Positions 1 to 8,912 of a DNA stretch of 64,000 nucleotides are shown here, piece after piece. Each line of letters starts with the position of its first letter. The first letter of the stretch is position 1. Below the pieces are notes generated by a model. That model worked only from the letters and a program-made list of their open reading frames with translations, had not been told where the DNA came from and ran no database searches. This DNA comes from Vibrio tasmaniensis (GTDB lineage: Bacteria; Pseudomonadota; Gammaproteobacteria; Enterobacterales; Vibrionaceae): positions 1,178,001-1,242,000 of the forward strand of contig NZ_AP025510.1 in NCBI RefSeq assembly GCF_024347635.1. The letters run 5' to 3'. Position numbers and translations under genes: made by a program.

Positions 1-2301
1 CATGTTTATCTCGCAACCGATTTGGACCGCGAAGGAGAAGCTATCGCATGGCACCTTCGTGAGATCATCGGTGGTGATGAAACGCGATACAAACGAGTGG
101 TTTTTAACGAAATCACCAAAAATGCTATTCAACAAGCTTTCGAAACTCCAGGTGAGCTAAATATCGATGGCGTAAACGCACAACAAGCACGACGTTTTAT
201 GGACCGTGTTGTTGGCTTTATGGTGTCACCATTGCTTTGGAAAAAAGTAGCACGAGGCCTATCCGCTGGCCGTGTTCAATCTGTAGCTGTAAAACTACTG
301 GTTGAACGTGAGCGCGAGATTAACGCTTTTATCCCTGAAGAGTTCTGGGATGTGCATGCTGATACCAAAACGGCAGAGAAAACAGATTTCAGACTGCAAG
401 TTGCTCAAAAAGACGGTGTTGCGTTTAAACCTGATAATGAAGCGCAAACACAAGCTGCAGTAAGCGTTTTAGAAAAAGCGCAATACGAAGTATGTAAACG
501 TGAAGACCGCCCAACGAAGAGTAAGCCGTCTGCACCTTACATCACGTCGACTCTGCAACAAGCGGCGAGCACACGTCTTGGTTACGGCGTAAAGAAAACC
601 ATGATGTTGGCTCAACGTTTGTATGAAGCGGGTTACATCACTTATATGCGTACTGACTCAACCAACTTGAGTTCAGAAGCTGTAGAAGCCGCACGTGAAT
701 ACATTGGTTCTGAGTTTGGCGCACAATATCTTCCACCGAAGGCGCTTGTATACGGCAGCAAAGAGGGCGCACAAGAGGCTCACGAAGCGATTCGTCCTTC
801 AAGTGTAGATGTTAAGTCTGAAGACCTAAACGGCGTAGACGCAGACGCACACAAGCTTTACTCGCTGATTTGGAATCAATTCGTTGCATGTCAAATGACA
901 CCTGCGCAATACGATTCAACGACGGTAAGCGTTAAAGCTGATGAGTACACGTTAAAAGCGAAAGGTCGTATTCTTAAGTTTGATGGTTGGACTCGCGTTC
1001 AACGTCCAATGGGTAAAAATGAAGATACGATTCTTCCTGCCGTACAGGTTGGCGAAAAGCTAGATCTCATCGCATTAGACCCTAAACAGCACTTCACTAA
1101 GCCACCGGCACGTTTCACTGAAGCCGCGCTAGTTAAAGAGCTTGAGAAGCGTGGCATTGGTCGCCCTTCAACGTACGCATCAATCATCTCTACGATTCAA
1201 GATCGTGGTTATGTAAAAGTTGAACAGCGTCGTTTCTATGCTGAGAAAATGGGTGAAATTGTTACTGACCGTCTAGATGGCAGTTTCAATGATCTAATGA
1301 ACTATGACTTCACGGCTCGTATGGAGCAGAAGTTAGATCAAATTGCAGAAGGCGAAGCAAGCTGGAAAGGCGTGCTAGACAACTTCTTTGAAGACTTTAC
1401 AGGCGATTTGGAAAAAGCGGATTTAGATGAAGACGCTGGTGGCATGAAGCCAAATCATATCGTTGAAACCGATATTGAGTGTCCAACTTGTAGCCGTAAA
1501 ATGGGTATTCGTACCGCTTCAACCGGCGTATTCCTAGGTTGTTCTGGTTATGCACTTCCACCAAAAGAGCGTTGTAAGACAACCATTAACCTTGGTGATG
1601 AAGACGGCATTATCAACGTTCTTGAAGAAGACGTTGAAACAGCAGCCCTTCGAGCTAAAAAGCGTTGTCCGATTTGTGAAACGGCAATGGATGCTTATCT
1701 GATCGATGATAAGCGCAAGATGCACGTGTGTGGTAATAACCCTAACTGTGAAGGTTATGTGGTTGAACACGGCGAATTCAAAGTGAAAGGTTACGATGGT
1801 CCACTTGTTGAGTGTGACAAATGTAGTTCTGACATGGTTCTGAAGAATGGTCGTTTCGGTAAATACATGGATTGTACGAGTGAAGATTGTAAGAACACTC
1901 GTAAGATTCTGAAAAATGGCGAAGTAGCGCCACCGAAAGAAGATCCGGTACATTTCCCTGAACTTCCGTGTGAAAACTCAGATGCGTACTTTGTACTTCG
2001 TGACGGTGCTTCTGGTCTGTTTATGGCTGCAAGTAACTTCCCTAAATCACGTGAAACACGTGCACCATTAGTGGAAGAGCTGGTTCGTTTTAAAGACCGT
2101 ATCTCACCTAAATTCCAGTATCTGGCTTCAGCACCGGTTGCTGATCCTGATGGTAAGCCGACAGTGGTTCGTTTTAGTCGTAAGACAAAAGAGAACTACG
2201 TTCGTACTGAAGTGGACGGTAAACCTTCAGGTTGGACTGCTTTGTACATCGACGGTAAATGGGAAGTTACGGATAAACGTAAAAAGCCTAAAGAAAAGTA
2301 A
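1..2301 (+). CDS. topA: DNA topoisomerase I (5' truncated by window edge)
   Basis: Type IA topoisomerase that relaxes negative supercoils through a transient 5'-phosphotyrosine link. The reading frame is open from base 1, so the gene starts upstream; about 766 residues are visible, roughly 100 fewer than the full-length enterobacterial enzyme. The visible part opens inside the TOPRIM domain with the acidic DLDREGE motif (about bases 19-42). The catalytic tyrosine lies in ITYMRTDS, with its codon at 643-645. The C-terminal region carries three tetracysteine zinc-ribbon modules (CPTC..., CPIC..., CDKC...) and then a basic tail. A hairpin with a T-run follows the stop. Confidence 0.97.
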   Translation, partial: HVYLATDLDREGEAIAWHLREIIGGDETRYKRVVFNEITKNAIQQAFETPGELNIDGVNAQQARRFMDRVVGFMVSPLLWKKVARGLSAGRVQSVAVKLLVEREREINAFIPEEFWDVHADTKTAEKTDFRLQVAQKDGVAFKPDNEAQTQAAVSVLEKAQYEVCKREDRPTKSKPSAPYITSTLQQAASTRLGYGVKKTMMLAQRLYEAGYITYMRTDSTNLSSEAVEAAREYIGSEFGAQYLPPKALVYGSKEGAQEAHEAIRPSSVDVKSEDLNGVDADAHKLYSLIWNQFVACQMTPAQYDSTTVSVKADEYTLKAKGRILKFDGWTRVQRPMGKNEDTILPAVQVGEKLDLIALDPKQHFTKPPARFTEAALVKELEKRGIGRPSTYASIISTIQDRGYVKVEQRRFYAEKMGEIVTDRLDGSFNDLMNYDFTARMEQKLDQIAEGEASWKGVLDNFFEDFTGDLEKADLDEDAGGMKPNHIVETDIECPTCSRKMGIRTASTGVFLGCSGYALPPKERCKTTINLGDEDGIINVLEEDVETAALRAKKRCPICETAMDAYLIDDKRKMHVCGNNPNCEGYVVEHGEFKVKGYDGPLVECDKCSSDMVLKNGRFGKYMDCTSEDCKNTRKILKNGEVAPPKEDPVHFPELPCENSDAYFVLRDGASGLFMAASNFPKSRETRAPLVEELVRFKDRISPKFQYLASAPVADPDGKPTVVRFSRKTKENYVRTEVDGKPSGWTALYIDGKWEVTDKRKKPKEK

Positions 2302-2340
2302 CTGAATGTTTGACCCGTTCTGACATTTGATTGACTAAAA

Positions 2341-2364
2341 AGCAGCCATTAGGCTGCTTTTTTT
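2341..2364 (+). terminator. Rho-independent terminator after topA
   Basis: The inverted repeat AGCAGCC/GGCTGCT is followed by a run of T, 40 bp after the topA stop. Confidence 0.85.
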
Positions 2365-2854
2365 GATCTAAATATGACTAATTATGCGATTTCTCGAACG
2401 TCAGCCTTTCCCGTGTCAATTTGTTAAATTCAGGTCATGAAATAAATGAGATGGATAATAATTTCTAATTATGCAACTTTAACGTGATTGTAACTTAATT
2501 AAAATATTGTAAGTTACAGATTGAGTTTTAGTTGTATATCCGATGTGTGCGGAGTGTTAACGTAATGTTTCGCAAAAACAGTGTAATGTGAGCTGCTTTA
2601 AGTCTTAGGAAAGCAATCGGCTTACGTAACACAGAATGGCGTATTAAAAATTGAAATCGGCCGGAAAGTCGATAACGTATATAAAAACAAGTGCAAAGAA
2701 TAGTGCACACCTAACAACGTTTGGCTTAGGATATTATCACTGCATGTGAATGGATATTCGTTAAGTACCGAAATAAGTGTTGGTGCTCATCCCCCAGAGG
2801 AAGATACCTCTAAGAGCACTGACATCGACAAGCTATAAATATATGGAGAATAAA
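2365..2854 (+). promoter_or_regulatory. Long glgC upstream region and structured leader
   Basis: About 490 bp without a convincing gene. The first half is AT-rich. Near glgC there are two hairpins. GAAT-GGAT-ATTC at 2748-2759 presents GGA in its loop. A two-part stem at 2783-2819 pairs GTGCTC with GAGCAC and, inside that, AGAGG with CCTCT. Further GGA triplets occur at about 2728, at 2799 and in the Shine-Dalgarno at 2845. This resembles CsrA-bound leaders, and glgC is a classic CsrA target in E. coli. No promoter was assigned with confidence. Confidence 0.5.
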
Positions 2855-4072
2855 ATGGCTGGTGTATTAGGAATGATTCTTGCTGGTGGTGAAGGCTCTC
2901 GCTTAAGACCTTTAACTGAATCTCGCAGCAAACCCTCGGTTCCTTTCGGTGGTAGCTACCGCTTAATTGATTTCGCTTTGAACAACTTCGTTAATGCTGA
3001 TCTAATGAAGATCTACGTATTAACACAGTTTAAGTCACAATCACTGTTCCACCACATGAAAAAGGGTTGGAATATCAGTGGCATAACAGACCGCTTTATC
3101 GACCCAATTCCTGCACAAATGCGTACAGGTAAGCGTTGGTATGAAGGTACTGCAGATGCCATCTATCAAAATCTTCGCTTCATGCAGTTGGAAGAACCTG
3201 ATCAAGTTTGTATTTTTGGCTCAGATCATATTTACAAAATGGACATTAAGCAGATGCTTAATTTCCATAAAGAGAAGAAAGCGGCTCTGACCGTTTCTGC
3301 ATTGCGTATGCCGCTTGCTGAAGCATCTGATTTCGGCGTTATCGAAGTGGATGCTGAAGGACGTATGATTGGTTTTGAAGAGAAACCTGCTAACCCGAAA
3401 CCAATTCCAGGTGACCCGGAGTCTGCGCTTGTGTCTATGGGTAACTACGTATTTGAAGCTAACGAGCTGTTCGCAGAACTTGTCGAAGATGCAGATAAAG
3501 AAGATTCAACTCATGATTTCGGTAAAGACATCATTCCAAACATGGTTCCGCGTGGTGATGTGTTTGTTTATGACTTCAGTACGAACCGTATTACTGGTGA
3601 GAAAGAAGAAGTTTATTGGCGCGATGTAGGTACGATTGACGCGTACTGGCAAGCTCATATGGACCTTCTTGAGAAAGATGCGCCATTCTCGCTATACAAC
3701 CGCAAGTGGCCACTACATACCTACTACCCGCCATTACCGCCGGCTACGTTTACTGATTCGGCAAACGGCCGTGTTCAGATCATCGATAGCTTAGTGTGTA
3801 ACGGCAGCTATGTACGTGGTTCTCGCATTGAGAAGTGTGTATTGGGTTTCCGCAGTAATATCGCATCAGCGTGTGATATTAGTGAGAGTATCTTACTCGG
3901 CGACGTGAAAGTGGGTGAAGGTTGCGTACTTCGTCGTGTTATCGTCGATAAAGATGCAGATATCGCACCTGGAACACAGATTGGCGTAAATCTGAAAGAA
4001 GATAAAAAGCATTACCATGTCTCTGACGATGGTGTAGTAGTTATTTCCAAAGGAGCTCGAGTTGGTTACTAA
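2855..4072 (+). CDS. glgC: Glucose-1-phosphate adenylyltransferase (ADP-glucose pyrophosphorylase)
   Basis: Makes ADP-glucose from ATP and glucose-1-phosphate, the committed step of bacterial glycogen synthesis. 405 residues from ATG 2855, with GGAG at 2845-2848. The frame is open upstream to 2777, but that part encodes no family sequence and overlaps the leader hairpin. The N-terminal nucleotidyltransferase signature GGEGSRLRPLTE and the substrate-loop motif KPSVPFGG are present, as is the EEKP sugar-phosphate motif. The C-terminal third is the left-handed beta-helix part. glgA overlaps its last 11 bases, so the two are probably co-translated. Confidence 0.97.
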   Translation: MAGVLGMILAGGEGSRLRPLTESRSKPSVPFGGSYRLIDFALNNFVNADLMKIYVLTQFKSQSLFHHMKKGWNISGITDRFIDPIPAQMRTGKRWYEGTADAIYQNLRFMQLEEPDQVCIFGSDHIYKMDIKQMLNFHKEKKAALTVSALRMPLAEASDFGVIEVDAEGRMIGFEEKPANPKPIPGDPESALVSMGNYVFEANELFAELVEDADKEDSTHDFGKDIIPNMVPRGDVFVYDFSTNRITGEKEEVYWRDVGTIDAYWQAHMDLLEKDAPFSLYNRKWPLHTYYPPLPPATFTDSANGRVQIIDSLVCNGSYVRGSRIEKCVLGFRSNIASACDISESILLGDVKVGEGCVLRRVIVDKDADIAPGTQIGVNLKEDKKHYHVSDDGVVVISKGARVGY

Positions 4073-5516
4073 GACTCTCTCGGTACTTTTTGTAGCGTCT
4101 GAAGTTGAAGGCTTGATTAAAAGTGGTGGCTTGGCTGACGTAGCCAAGGCACTGCCAAAAGCGTTACAAACACTCGAACAAGATGTTCGAGTGACCATCC
4201 CTGCTTATAGAAACATTCCGAACATTGGTTCTGCTGAAGTTATTTTGTCGACCGAGCTCGATCATTGGCCTCATACTGCTTATCAAGTCAAAAAGTTGAG
4301 TGTCGAAGGTGTTCAAATCTTCGCTATTGAATGTTCCAAGTATTTCGATCGCCCTGAAATGTACGCAGAGAACAATCAAGCGTATGCCGATAACGGAGAG
4401 CGCTTCTCGTTCTTCAGTACGGCTTGTTTGGATATGCTTCCTAAGCTCACGTTCCAACCTGATATCATTCATGCAAATGACTGGCACACAGGGTTTGTGC
4501 CTTTCTTGCTGAAATCACGTTATCAACAACACGATTTCTTTGAAAATACGCGCAGTGTTCTCTCGGTTCACAATGCAGTTTTCAAAGGGGTGTTCGCATA
4601 CGATGAACTGCAATGTCTGCCAGAGATGCACAATTACAATGTGCCTGAAGCATCTGTAAGTGACACGCATGTCACCATGCTAAAAGCAGGGGTGATGTGT
4701 GCCGATAAGATCAATGCAGTAAGCCCAACGTATGCAGAAGAGCTGAAAACGGAGTTAGGTAGCCATGGCATGGCAGCAGAGTTCCAACATCGTTCGGCAG
4801 ACTTATTTGGTATTCTCAACGGTTGTGATTATGGAGCTTGGAACCCGGAAACAGACGCTTTCCTTCCTCGTAAATTCAAAGCGACGAAACACAGCATGAC
4901 TCGTGGGAAATCAGCTTGTAAGCAAAAACTGCAACAAGATGTTGGCTTACCCGTTACCGATTGTGCGGTTTATGGCATGGTTTGTCGTCTGACCAACCAA
5001 AAAGGCGTTCATTACTTACTGCCTATCATCGAGCAGTTCTTGAAAAACGAATTGCAGATCGTGATTGTCGGTACTGGTGACCCGGTTTTGGCGAGTCAAT
5101 TGAAAGAGCTATCCGCACTTCATTCAGACAAGTTCTCATTCGTAGAAGCCTACAATAATGAGTTGGCGCATTTGGTTGAAGCGGGTTCTGATTTCTTCTT
5201 GATGCCTTCTGAATTTGAGCCTTGTGGCTTGAACCAAATCTACAGCATGGCTTACGGCACTTTGCCTATTGTGCGCTCTGTTGGCGGTTTAAAAGACAGT
5301 GTGAATGATTACGATCAGGATCCAGAAGTCGCGACTGGGTTTGCTTTTGAAGAGCCAACACCGCAAGCATTGCTATCGGTATTGCATCGTTCATTACTAC
5401 TTTATGCTCAAAATCCATCTGAAATTAAGCGGGTTCAACTTTACGCGATGCAACAAGACTTTAGTTGGGAAGATGCGGCCAAAGAATACTTGGCCATGTA
5501 CCATTCAGCATTTTAA
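4062..5516 (+). CDS. glgA: Glycogen synthase (ADP-glucose, GT5 family)
   Basis: Transfers glucose from ADP-glucose onto alpha-1,4-glucan. 484 residues, the normal family length. The start is TTG at 4062, supported by AAGGAG at 4050-4055 and lying inside the end of glgC. The N-terminal ADP-glucose-binding motif is KSGGL (residues 20-24) where E. coli has KTGGL. The C-terminal GT-B domain has the MPSEFEPCGLNQ segment that holds the conserved E-x7-E pair. Neighbours support a glgCA operon. No branching enzyme or phosphorylase gene is adjacent. Confidence 0.96.
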   Translation: MVTKTLSVLFVASEVEGLIKSGGLADVAKALPKALQTLEQDVRVTIPAYRNIPNIGSAEVILSTELDHWPHTAYQVKKLSVEGVQIFAIECSKYFDRPEMYAENNQAYADNGERFSFFSTACLDMLPKLTFQPDIIHANDWHTGFVPFLLKSRYQQHDFFENTRSVLSVHNAVFKGVFAYDELQCLPEMHNYNVPEASVSDTHVTMLKAGVMCADKINAVSPTYAEELKTELGSHGMAAEFQHRSADLFGILNGCDYGAWNPETDAFLPRKFKATKHSMTRGKSACKQKLQQDVGLPVTDCAVYGMVCRLTNQKGVHYLLPIIEQFLKNELQIVIVGTGDPVLASQLKELSALHSDKFSFVEAYNNELAHLVEAGSDFFLMPSEFEPCGLNQIYSMAYGTLPIVRSVGGLKDSVNDYDQDPEVATGFAFEEPTPQALLSVLHRSLLLYAQNPSEIKRVQLYAMQQDFSWEDAAKEYLAMYHSAF

Positions 5517-5571
5517 CTTGTTGACTTAGCTTTAAAATTAGCTGGCGGACAACAACAGCTCGTAATAAATG

Positions 5572-5601
5572 AAGGCGCTCTAATTGTAGAGTGCCTTTTT
5601 G
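5572..5601 (+). terminator. Terminator after glgA
   Basis: The stem AAGGCGCTCTA/TAGAGTGCCTT with an ATTG loop ends in T5, 55 bp past the glgA stop. Confidence 0.85.
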
Positions 5602-5798
5602 TTTCCTGGTCAGATCACATCACGTTTACGAAGAGAAAGCTTGCAAACTCATTTTAGTCAGGTAGAAAATGTGGTCAGGTATTCACATGACTAGTGTTGG
5701 GTTTGACACTATTATCACTTAAAATTCTTCATTGCGTGATATCCTTAGTCATCGCCTTGTGATGAGGCTTAGCTCCATAAATAAATTAAGCGATAGGT

Positions 5799-6596
5799 AT
5801 GTCTGAGAGTTTATTATTTCATAAAACATTTACTCACCCTACGAGCGATGAGTGGGTTGTGTTTGTGCATGGCGCCGGAGGCAGTTCCTCCATTTGGTTT
5901 AAGCAGATCAAAGCCTATAAACAGCATTTCAACTTGCTTCTCATTGACTTGAGAGGGCATGGTAAATCAGACAATATACTTAAAGATCTGATTTCGAACC
6001 GTTATACGTTCAAATCAGTAACGCTCGATATACTTAAAGTGTTAGATCATCTAAAAATCCGATCCGCACACTTTGTAGGCATGTCTTTGGGTACGATTAT
6101 CGTTCGCAACGTGGCTGAATTGGCGGCAAGCCGAGTACGTTCTATGGTGCTTGGTGGTGCCGTTACTAAACTTAACACTCGTTCTCAAGTCTTAATCAAA
6201 TTAGGAAACTTGAGTAAGCACATCATTCCTTATATGTGGTTATATAGCCTTTTTGCTTATGTTGTGATGCCGCAAAAAAGTCAGAAAGAATCACGTCACC
6301 TATTTATCCGCGAAGCTAAAAAGCTGTGCCAAAAAGAATTTAAACGCTGGTTTATTCTCACGGCTGATGTCAATCCATTGATGAAGTATTTTAAAGACAG
6401 AGAGTTGCCGATTCCGACTTTGTATTTGATGGGGGAGCGCGATTACATGTTCATCAAGCCGGTTAAAGAAATGGTCGAAGCGCACGAGTCGAGCGAGTTG
6501 GTAGAAATTGCCAACTGTGGGCATGTATGTAATGTAGAAAACCCTGAAGAATTCAATCAACAATCTATCGCTTTTATTCAAAAGCAAATTCAGTGA
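5799..6596 (+). CDS. Alpha/beta-fold hydrolase
   Basis: 265-residue cytoplasmic-type alpha/beta hydrolase of unknown substrate. The oxyanion segment HGAGGSS is near residue 25, the nucleophile elbow GMSLGT near residue 94, the acid in MGERDY near residue 211, and the histidine in NCGHV near residue 240, giving a complete Ser-Asp-His triad. It has its own terminator and no operon partner. A homologue sits in the same place beside glgA in other vibrios, by memory of gene order. Substrate could be any ester or thioester; no assignment is made. Confidence 0.85.
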   Translation: MSESLLFHKTFTHPTSDEWVVFVHGAGGSSSIWFKQIKAYKQHFNLLLIDLRGHGKSDNILKDLISNRYTFKSVTLDILKVLDHLKIRSAHFVGMSLGTIIVRNVAELAASRVRSMVLGGAVTKLNTRSQVLIKLGNLSKHIIPYMWLYSLFAYVVMPQKSQKESRHLFIREAKKLCQKEFKRWFILTADVNPLMKYFKDRELPIPTLYLMGERDYMFIKPVKEMVEAHESSELVEIANCGHVCNVENPEEFNQQSIAFIQKQIQ

Positions 6597-6643
6597 TTCT
6601 CTAGGTCCTTGATCAGAACATACTTGAATAGAATTGAAATAAA

Positions 6644-6677
6644 AACGGGAAGCTAATAATAGCTTCCCGTTTTTTGT
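6644..6677 (+). terminator. Terminator after the hydrolase gene
   Basis: ACGGGAAGCT and AGCTTCCCGT flank an AATAAT loop and are followed by T6. It lies between convergent genes and has A-residues on the other side, so it may serve both strands. Confidence 0.85.
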
Positions 6678-6722
6678 AGGAGGAGGTATCTAACCGAATG
6701 GTTTATGGTCTTTAGAGCTTCC

Positions 6723-7040
6723 CTATTCAGGTGAAGCAGCACCACACTGCCAACAAGAGCCAAATTGGGCTTCATTAACTTCATGACACTTTCCACAACG
6801 CCACTCTTCATAGATGATCGAATCTTGCTGTTTTTGGTAGTCATTGACGATCGTACGGGCTTTGCTAGCGAGCTCTGGCTCATATAACCATACGTAAGGG
6901 TCTGTATCCTCAGTAAATGGGATTTCCCCTTTTAAACCAAACAAACCCTCACCACGGACTTCACACGCAATATTCTCACTTTCTAACAATCCACAGATGA
7001 TATGAGCTTCTGTCGGATTCGATGCACTGAAGATTTTCAT
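6723..7040 (-). CDS. DUF2007 domain protein with C-terminal zinc ribbon
   Basis: 105 residues. The N-terminal part (about 1-70, beginning MKIFSASNPTEAH) reads as a DUF2007 'putative signal transducing' fold. The C-terminus has two CxxC pairs, CGKC and CWQC, about 12 residues apart, forming a small zinc ribbon. Function is unknown for the family. It is transcribed in the same direction as the TVP38-like gene upstream of it, with 63 bp between them, so co-transcription is possible. Confidence 0.75.
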   Translation of the reverse strand: MKIFSASNPTEAHIICGLLESENIACEVRGEGLFGLKGEIPFTEDTDPYVWLYEPELASKARTIVNDYQKQQDSIIYEEWRCGKCHEVNEAQFGSCWQCGAASPE

Positions 7041-7103
7041 TGAAATAGAACCTTATTTGGCTGCATGCATTATTTAGCTATATAAGTTATTTAGTTATAT
7101 TCG

Positions 7104-7784
7104 CTACTCAGCGACAGGTGCTGAGCGAAATTTATTCATCAACCATTTGGCAATAATTGGGAACACACCCAGCAAGGCAAATGACAACAGTACTGAGGGA
7201 GACACGATACCCGAAAGTGAATCAATTTCTGCGAGTTGAGTTCCGGCATTCAAGAAAACGGCAGTACCCGGCAACATCCCGATTTGACTTGTAATGTAGT
7301 AACGACTCACCGACATCGGTGTTAGACCCATCAACAGATTAATAAGGAAGAATGGGAATACGGGAATTAGACGCAGAGAAAACAAGTAAAATGCGCCGTC
7401 TTTTTCAACGCCTTTATTGATGGTGGCTAGCTTGTCACCAAACTTGGTTTGGATCCAGTCACGTAACAAGTAACGGCTACTTAAGAAGGCGAGGGTTGCA
7501 CCAATGGCACTCGCGAAAGACACCAGTAGTAAGCTGTTCCAGAAACCAAACAGCGCAGCCCCTAACAGCGTAACAACGGCAGCGCCAGGAATTGAGAAAG
7601 CCGTAATCATGACATACGCGACAAAGTAAATAGCGGCAGCGGCAATGAAATTGCTCTCGATGTAGTCATTTAAAACAGCTTGTTGGGCTTTTGCATTTTC
7701 AAGCGTGAGGTACTGGCCAAAATTGACGCCTAACAAGACGATGGTTATGACCAACACAACACCCAATATCATTTTCTTACTCAT
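7104..7784 (-). CDS. TVP38/TMEM64 (SNARE-associated/DedA-like) membrane protein
   Basis: About 226 residues in the inner membrane. The start is ATG at 7784, preceded on the minus strand by AGAGGAAG at good spacing. The frame is open further upstream to 7898, but that stretch would translate a duplicated 21-bp repeat and lacks family similarity. There are five or so hydrophobic helices, and the central glycine-rich GAALFGFWNSLLL...RYLLRDW region is typical of the VTT domain. The family is linked to lipid scrambling or transport in distant relatives; the role here is unknown. Confidence 0.85.
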   Translation of the reverse strand: MSKKMILGVVLVITIVLLGVNFGQYLTLENAKAQQAVLNDYIESNFIAAAAIYFVAYVMITAFSIPGAAVVTLLGAALFGFWNSLLLVSFASAIGATLAFLSSRYLLRDWIQTKFGDKLATINKGVEKDGAFYLFSLRLIPVFPFFLINLLMGLTPMSVSRYYITSQIGMLPGTAVFLNAGTQLAEIDSLSGIVSPSVLLSFALLGVFPIIAKWLMNKFRSAPVAE

Positions 7785-7800
7785 TGGTACTTCCTCTAAA

Positions 7801-7841
7801 TTTTCAATGCATACCATTAGTTTTTCAATGTATACCATTAG
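7801..7841. repeat. Two tandem copies of a 20-21 bp unit
   Basis: TTTTCAATG(C/T)ATACCATTAG occurs at 7801-7820 and again at 7822-7841 with one difference, directly upstream of the TVP38-like gene. It was probably produced by a local duplication. An AGTATA (TATACT on the minus strand) lies at the end of the second copy. Confidence 0.8.
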
Positions 7842-7883
7842 TATAGATAGACAGGCAAAGCATAGGATAACTTTCACCAGATA

Positions 7884-7909
7884 TAAAAAAAGCCGCAAAA
7901 ATGCGGCTT
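7884..7909 (-). terminator. Terminator after tfoY
   Basis: On the minus strand AAGCCGCA, a TTTT loop and TGCGGCTT are followed by T7. It lies 30 bp past the tfoY stop. Confidence 0.85.
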
Positions 7910-7938
7910 AGTTATCTAGATAATTTGCACTGACAATG

Positions 7939-8529
7939 TTAGTTGACGCTATTGATAAGCTCTTCACGACGTTGCTGCGGTATAACAGACCAATGTGTAC
8001 CATTGATCGCGCCTTCTAGTGCCCACAGCAGTTCAATACTGACAGAAGACGCATGCGATTCTTTGATGGCGTTAAATGCGTTTACAGAGCCAGATTCATA
8101 TAAACGTTCTACAGAATCAATTCCTGCCTTTTTCAACATCCGCTCAGTGGCGAGTCGAAGATTAGGCAGATCTTTGAGTCGAGTTGGTTTAGCAGAAGAT
8201 TGTTCAGCTTTCTCTTCTTTAGCAAAACCTAGAGACGTAGTCGCAAGCTGCAAGATTTTTTCTTGGTCTTGCCATAAGCTCTCAGGTAAAGCGAAATATT
8301 TAGTAACGACAGGGAAACCACGTTTTTTGTAGACGTAAGGTTGAAACCCTTGTTGTTCGAATTGTTGTGTTGTGCATTTGTCAGCTCGTATATGCAACTG
8401 GTCATTCACAACCAGGGCAAACATTGTGTCATCAGCAAAAAGCCCGAATCCACCAAACATTGAGCGTGACTTAATTTTTCCTAGGGGCTCAAATAATTTC
8501 ATTGAGTCCTTTAGTATCGGTTTATCCAT
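7939..8529 (-). CDS. tfoY: TfoX/Sxy-family regulator, TfoY type
   Basis: 196 residues, with an N-terminal TfoX_N domain ([22 protein letters not shown], residues about 13-34) and a C-terminal helical TfoX_C domain ([20 protein letters not shown]). Vibrios have two such proteins. TfoX drives chitin-induced competence, while TfoY promotes motility and type VI secretion and is made at low c-di-GMP. This copy is assigned as TfoY because a c-di-GMP riboswitch stands in its leader and purR is next door, as in V. cholerae. The start is ATG 8529; the Shine-Dalgarno GAGA at about 8541-8538 can pair with an upstream segment. Confidence 0.93.
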   Translation of the reverse strand: MDKPILKDSMKLFEPLGKIKSRSMFGGFGLFADDTMFALVVNDQLHIRADKCTTQQFEQQGFQPYVYKKRGFPVVTKYFALPESLWQDQEKILQLATTSLGFAKEEKAEQSSAKPTRLKDLPNLRLATERMLKKAGIDSVERLYESGSVNAFNAIKESHASSVSIELLWALEGAINGTHWSVIPQQRREELINSVN

Positions 8530-8537
8530 GTTATTTA

Positions 8538-8581
8538 TCTCGGTGTATTTGAACTACGCCACCAAATAAGCAGGTCCGAGA
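8538..8581 (-). promoter_or_regulatory. Candidate Shine-Dalgarno-sequestering hairpin of tfoY
   Basis: On the minus-strand RNA UCUCGG (8581-8576) can pair with CCGAGA (8543-8538), which includes the only GAGA in position to act as ribosome-binding site for the ATG at 8529. This could be the expression platform of the riboswitch or an independent translational control. Inferred from pairing only. Confidence 0.4.
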
Positions 8582-8582
8582 G

Positions 8583-8612
8583 ATTAGCAAAATGTTGCAA
8601 TTAAATTGTCAA
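8583..8612 (-). promoter_or_regulatory. Possible sigma70 promoter between riboswitch and tfoY
   Basis: The minus strand shows a perfect TTGACA (8612-8607) and GCTAAT (8588-8583) with an 18-bp spacer. Transcripts from here would lack the aptamer. Confidence 0.4.
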
Positions 8613-8654
8613 TAGGCTGTAAATTACTAAAGTATTAGTAGTTACTGCATTTTG

Positions 8655-8742
8655 CCATCGGTAACCCCGCTACCATACCAACGAGTGGTTTAGGCCGGAA
8701 GCTTTGCGTCCCACTTTTTCAAGTGGTTTGCCCTGTGCGTGA
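8655..8742 (-). promoter_or_regulatory. Cyclic-di-GMP class I riboswitch (GEMM-I, Vc2 type)
   Basis: Read on the minus strand, the segment matches the V. cholerae Vc2 aptamer nearly throughout. CACGCACAGGGCAAACCA opens the first helix. GTGGGACGCAAAGC carries the conserved tetraloop-receptor region. CGGCCTAAACC comes next, and GGTAGCGGGGTTACCGATGG closes the structure. The hairpin loop of P2 is CTTGAAAAAG. It lies about 125 nt upstream of the tfoY ATG. The aptamer senses the second messenger c-di-GMP. Confidence 0.96.
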
Positions 8743-8860
8743 CTGGGTTATTAGAATAAAGTTTTTGTTGAATTAGGCTCACACTTCTTATTTCAAAATG
8801 TGACGTTGCTTCAATTAATGATCTTTGAATTATGCATGCAAGTGCACTTTGTTTGTTGAG

Positions 8861-8886
8861 AAAAAAAACGCACCTAAAGGTGCGCT
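8861..8886 (-). terminator. Terminator after purR
   Basis: CGCACCT/AGGTGCG on the minus strand is followed by T8, 27 bp past the purR stop. Confidence 0.88.
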
Positions 8887-8912
8887 TGATTAAACTAAAC
8901 TCATTACATCAA

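Noticed and set aside
1534..1953. Minus-strand open frame of 139 codons opposite topA
   Set aside because: Antisense to the zinc-ribbon coding region; composition is Thr/Phe-rich and nothing is recognisable.
2777..2854. Upstream extension of glgC
   Set aside because: Lies in the structured leader, has no family similarity, and ATG 2855 has the correct Shine-Dalgarno.
4164..4487. Minus-strand open frame of 107 codons opposite glgA
   Set aside because: Fully inside a conserved gene and without family sequence.
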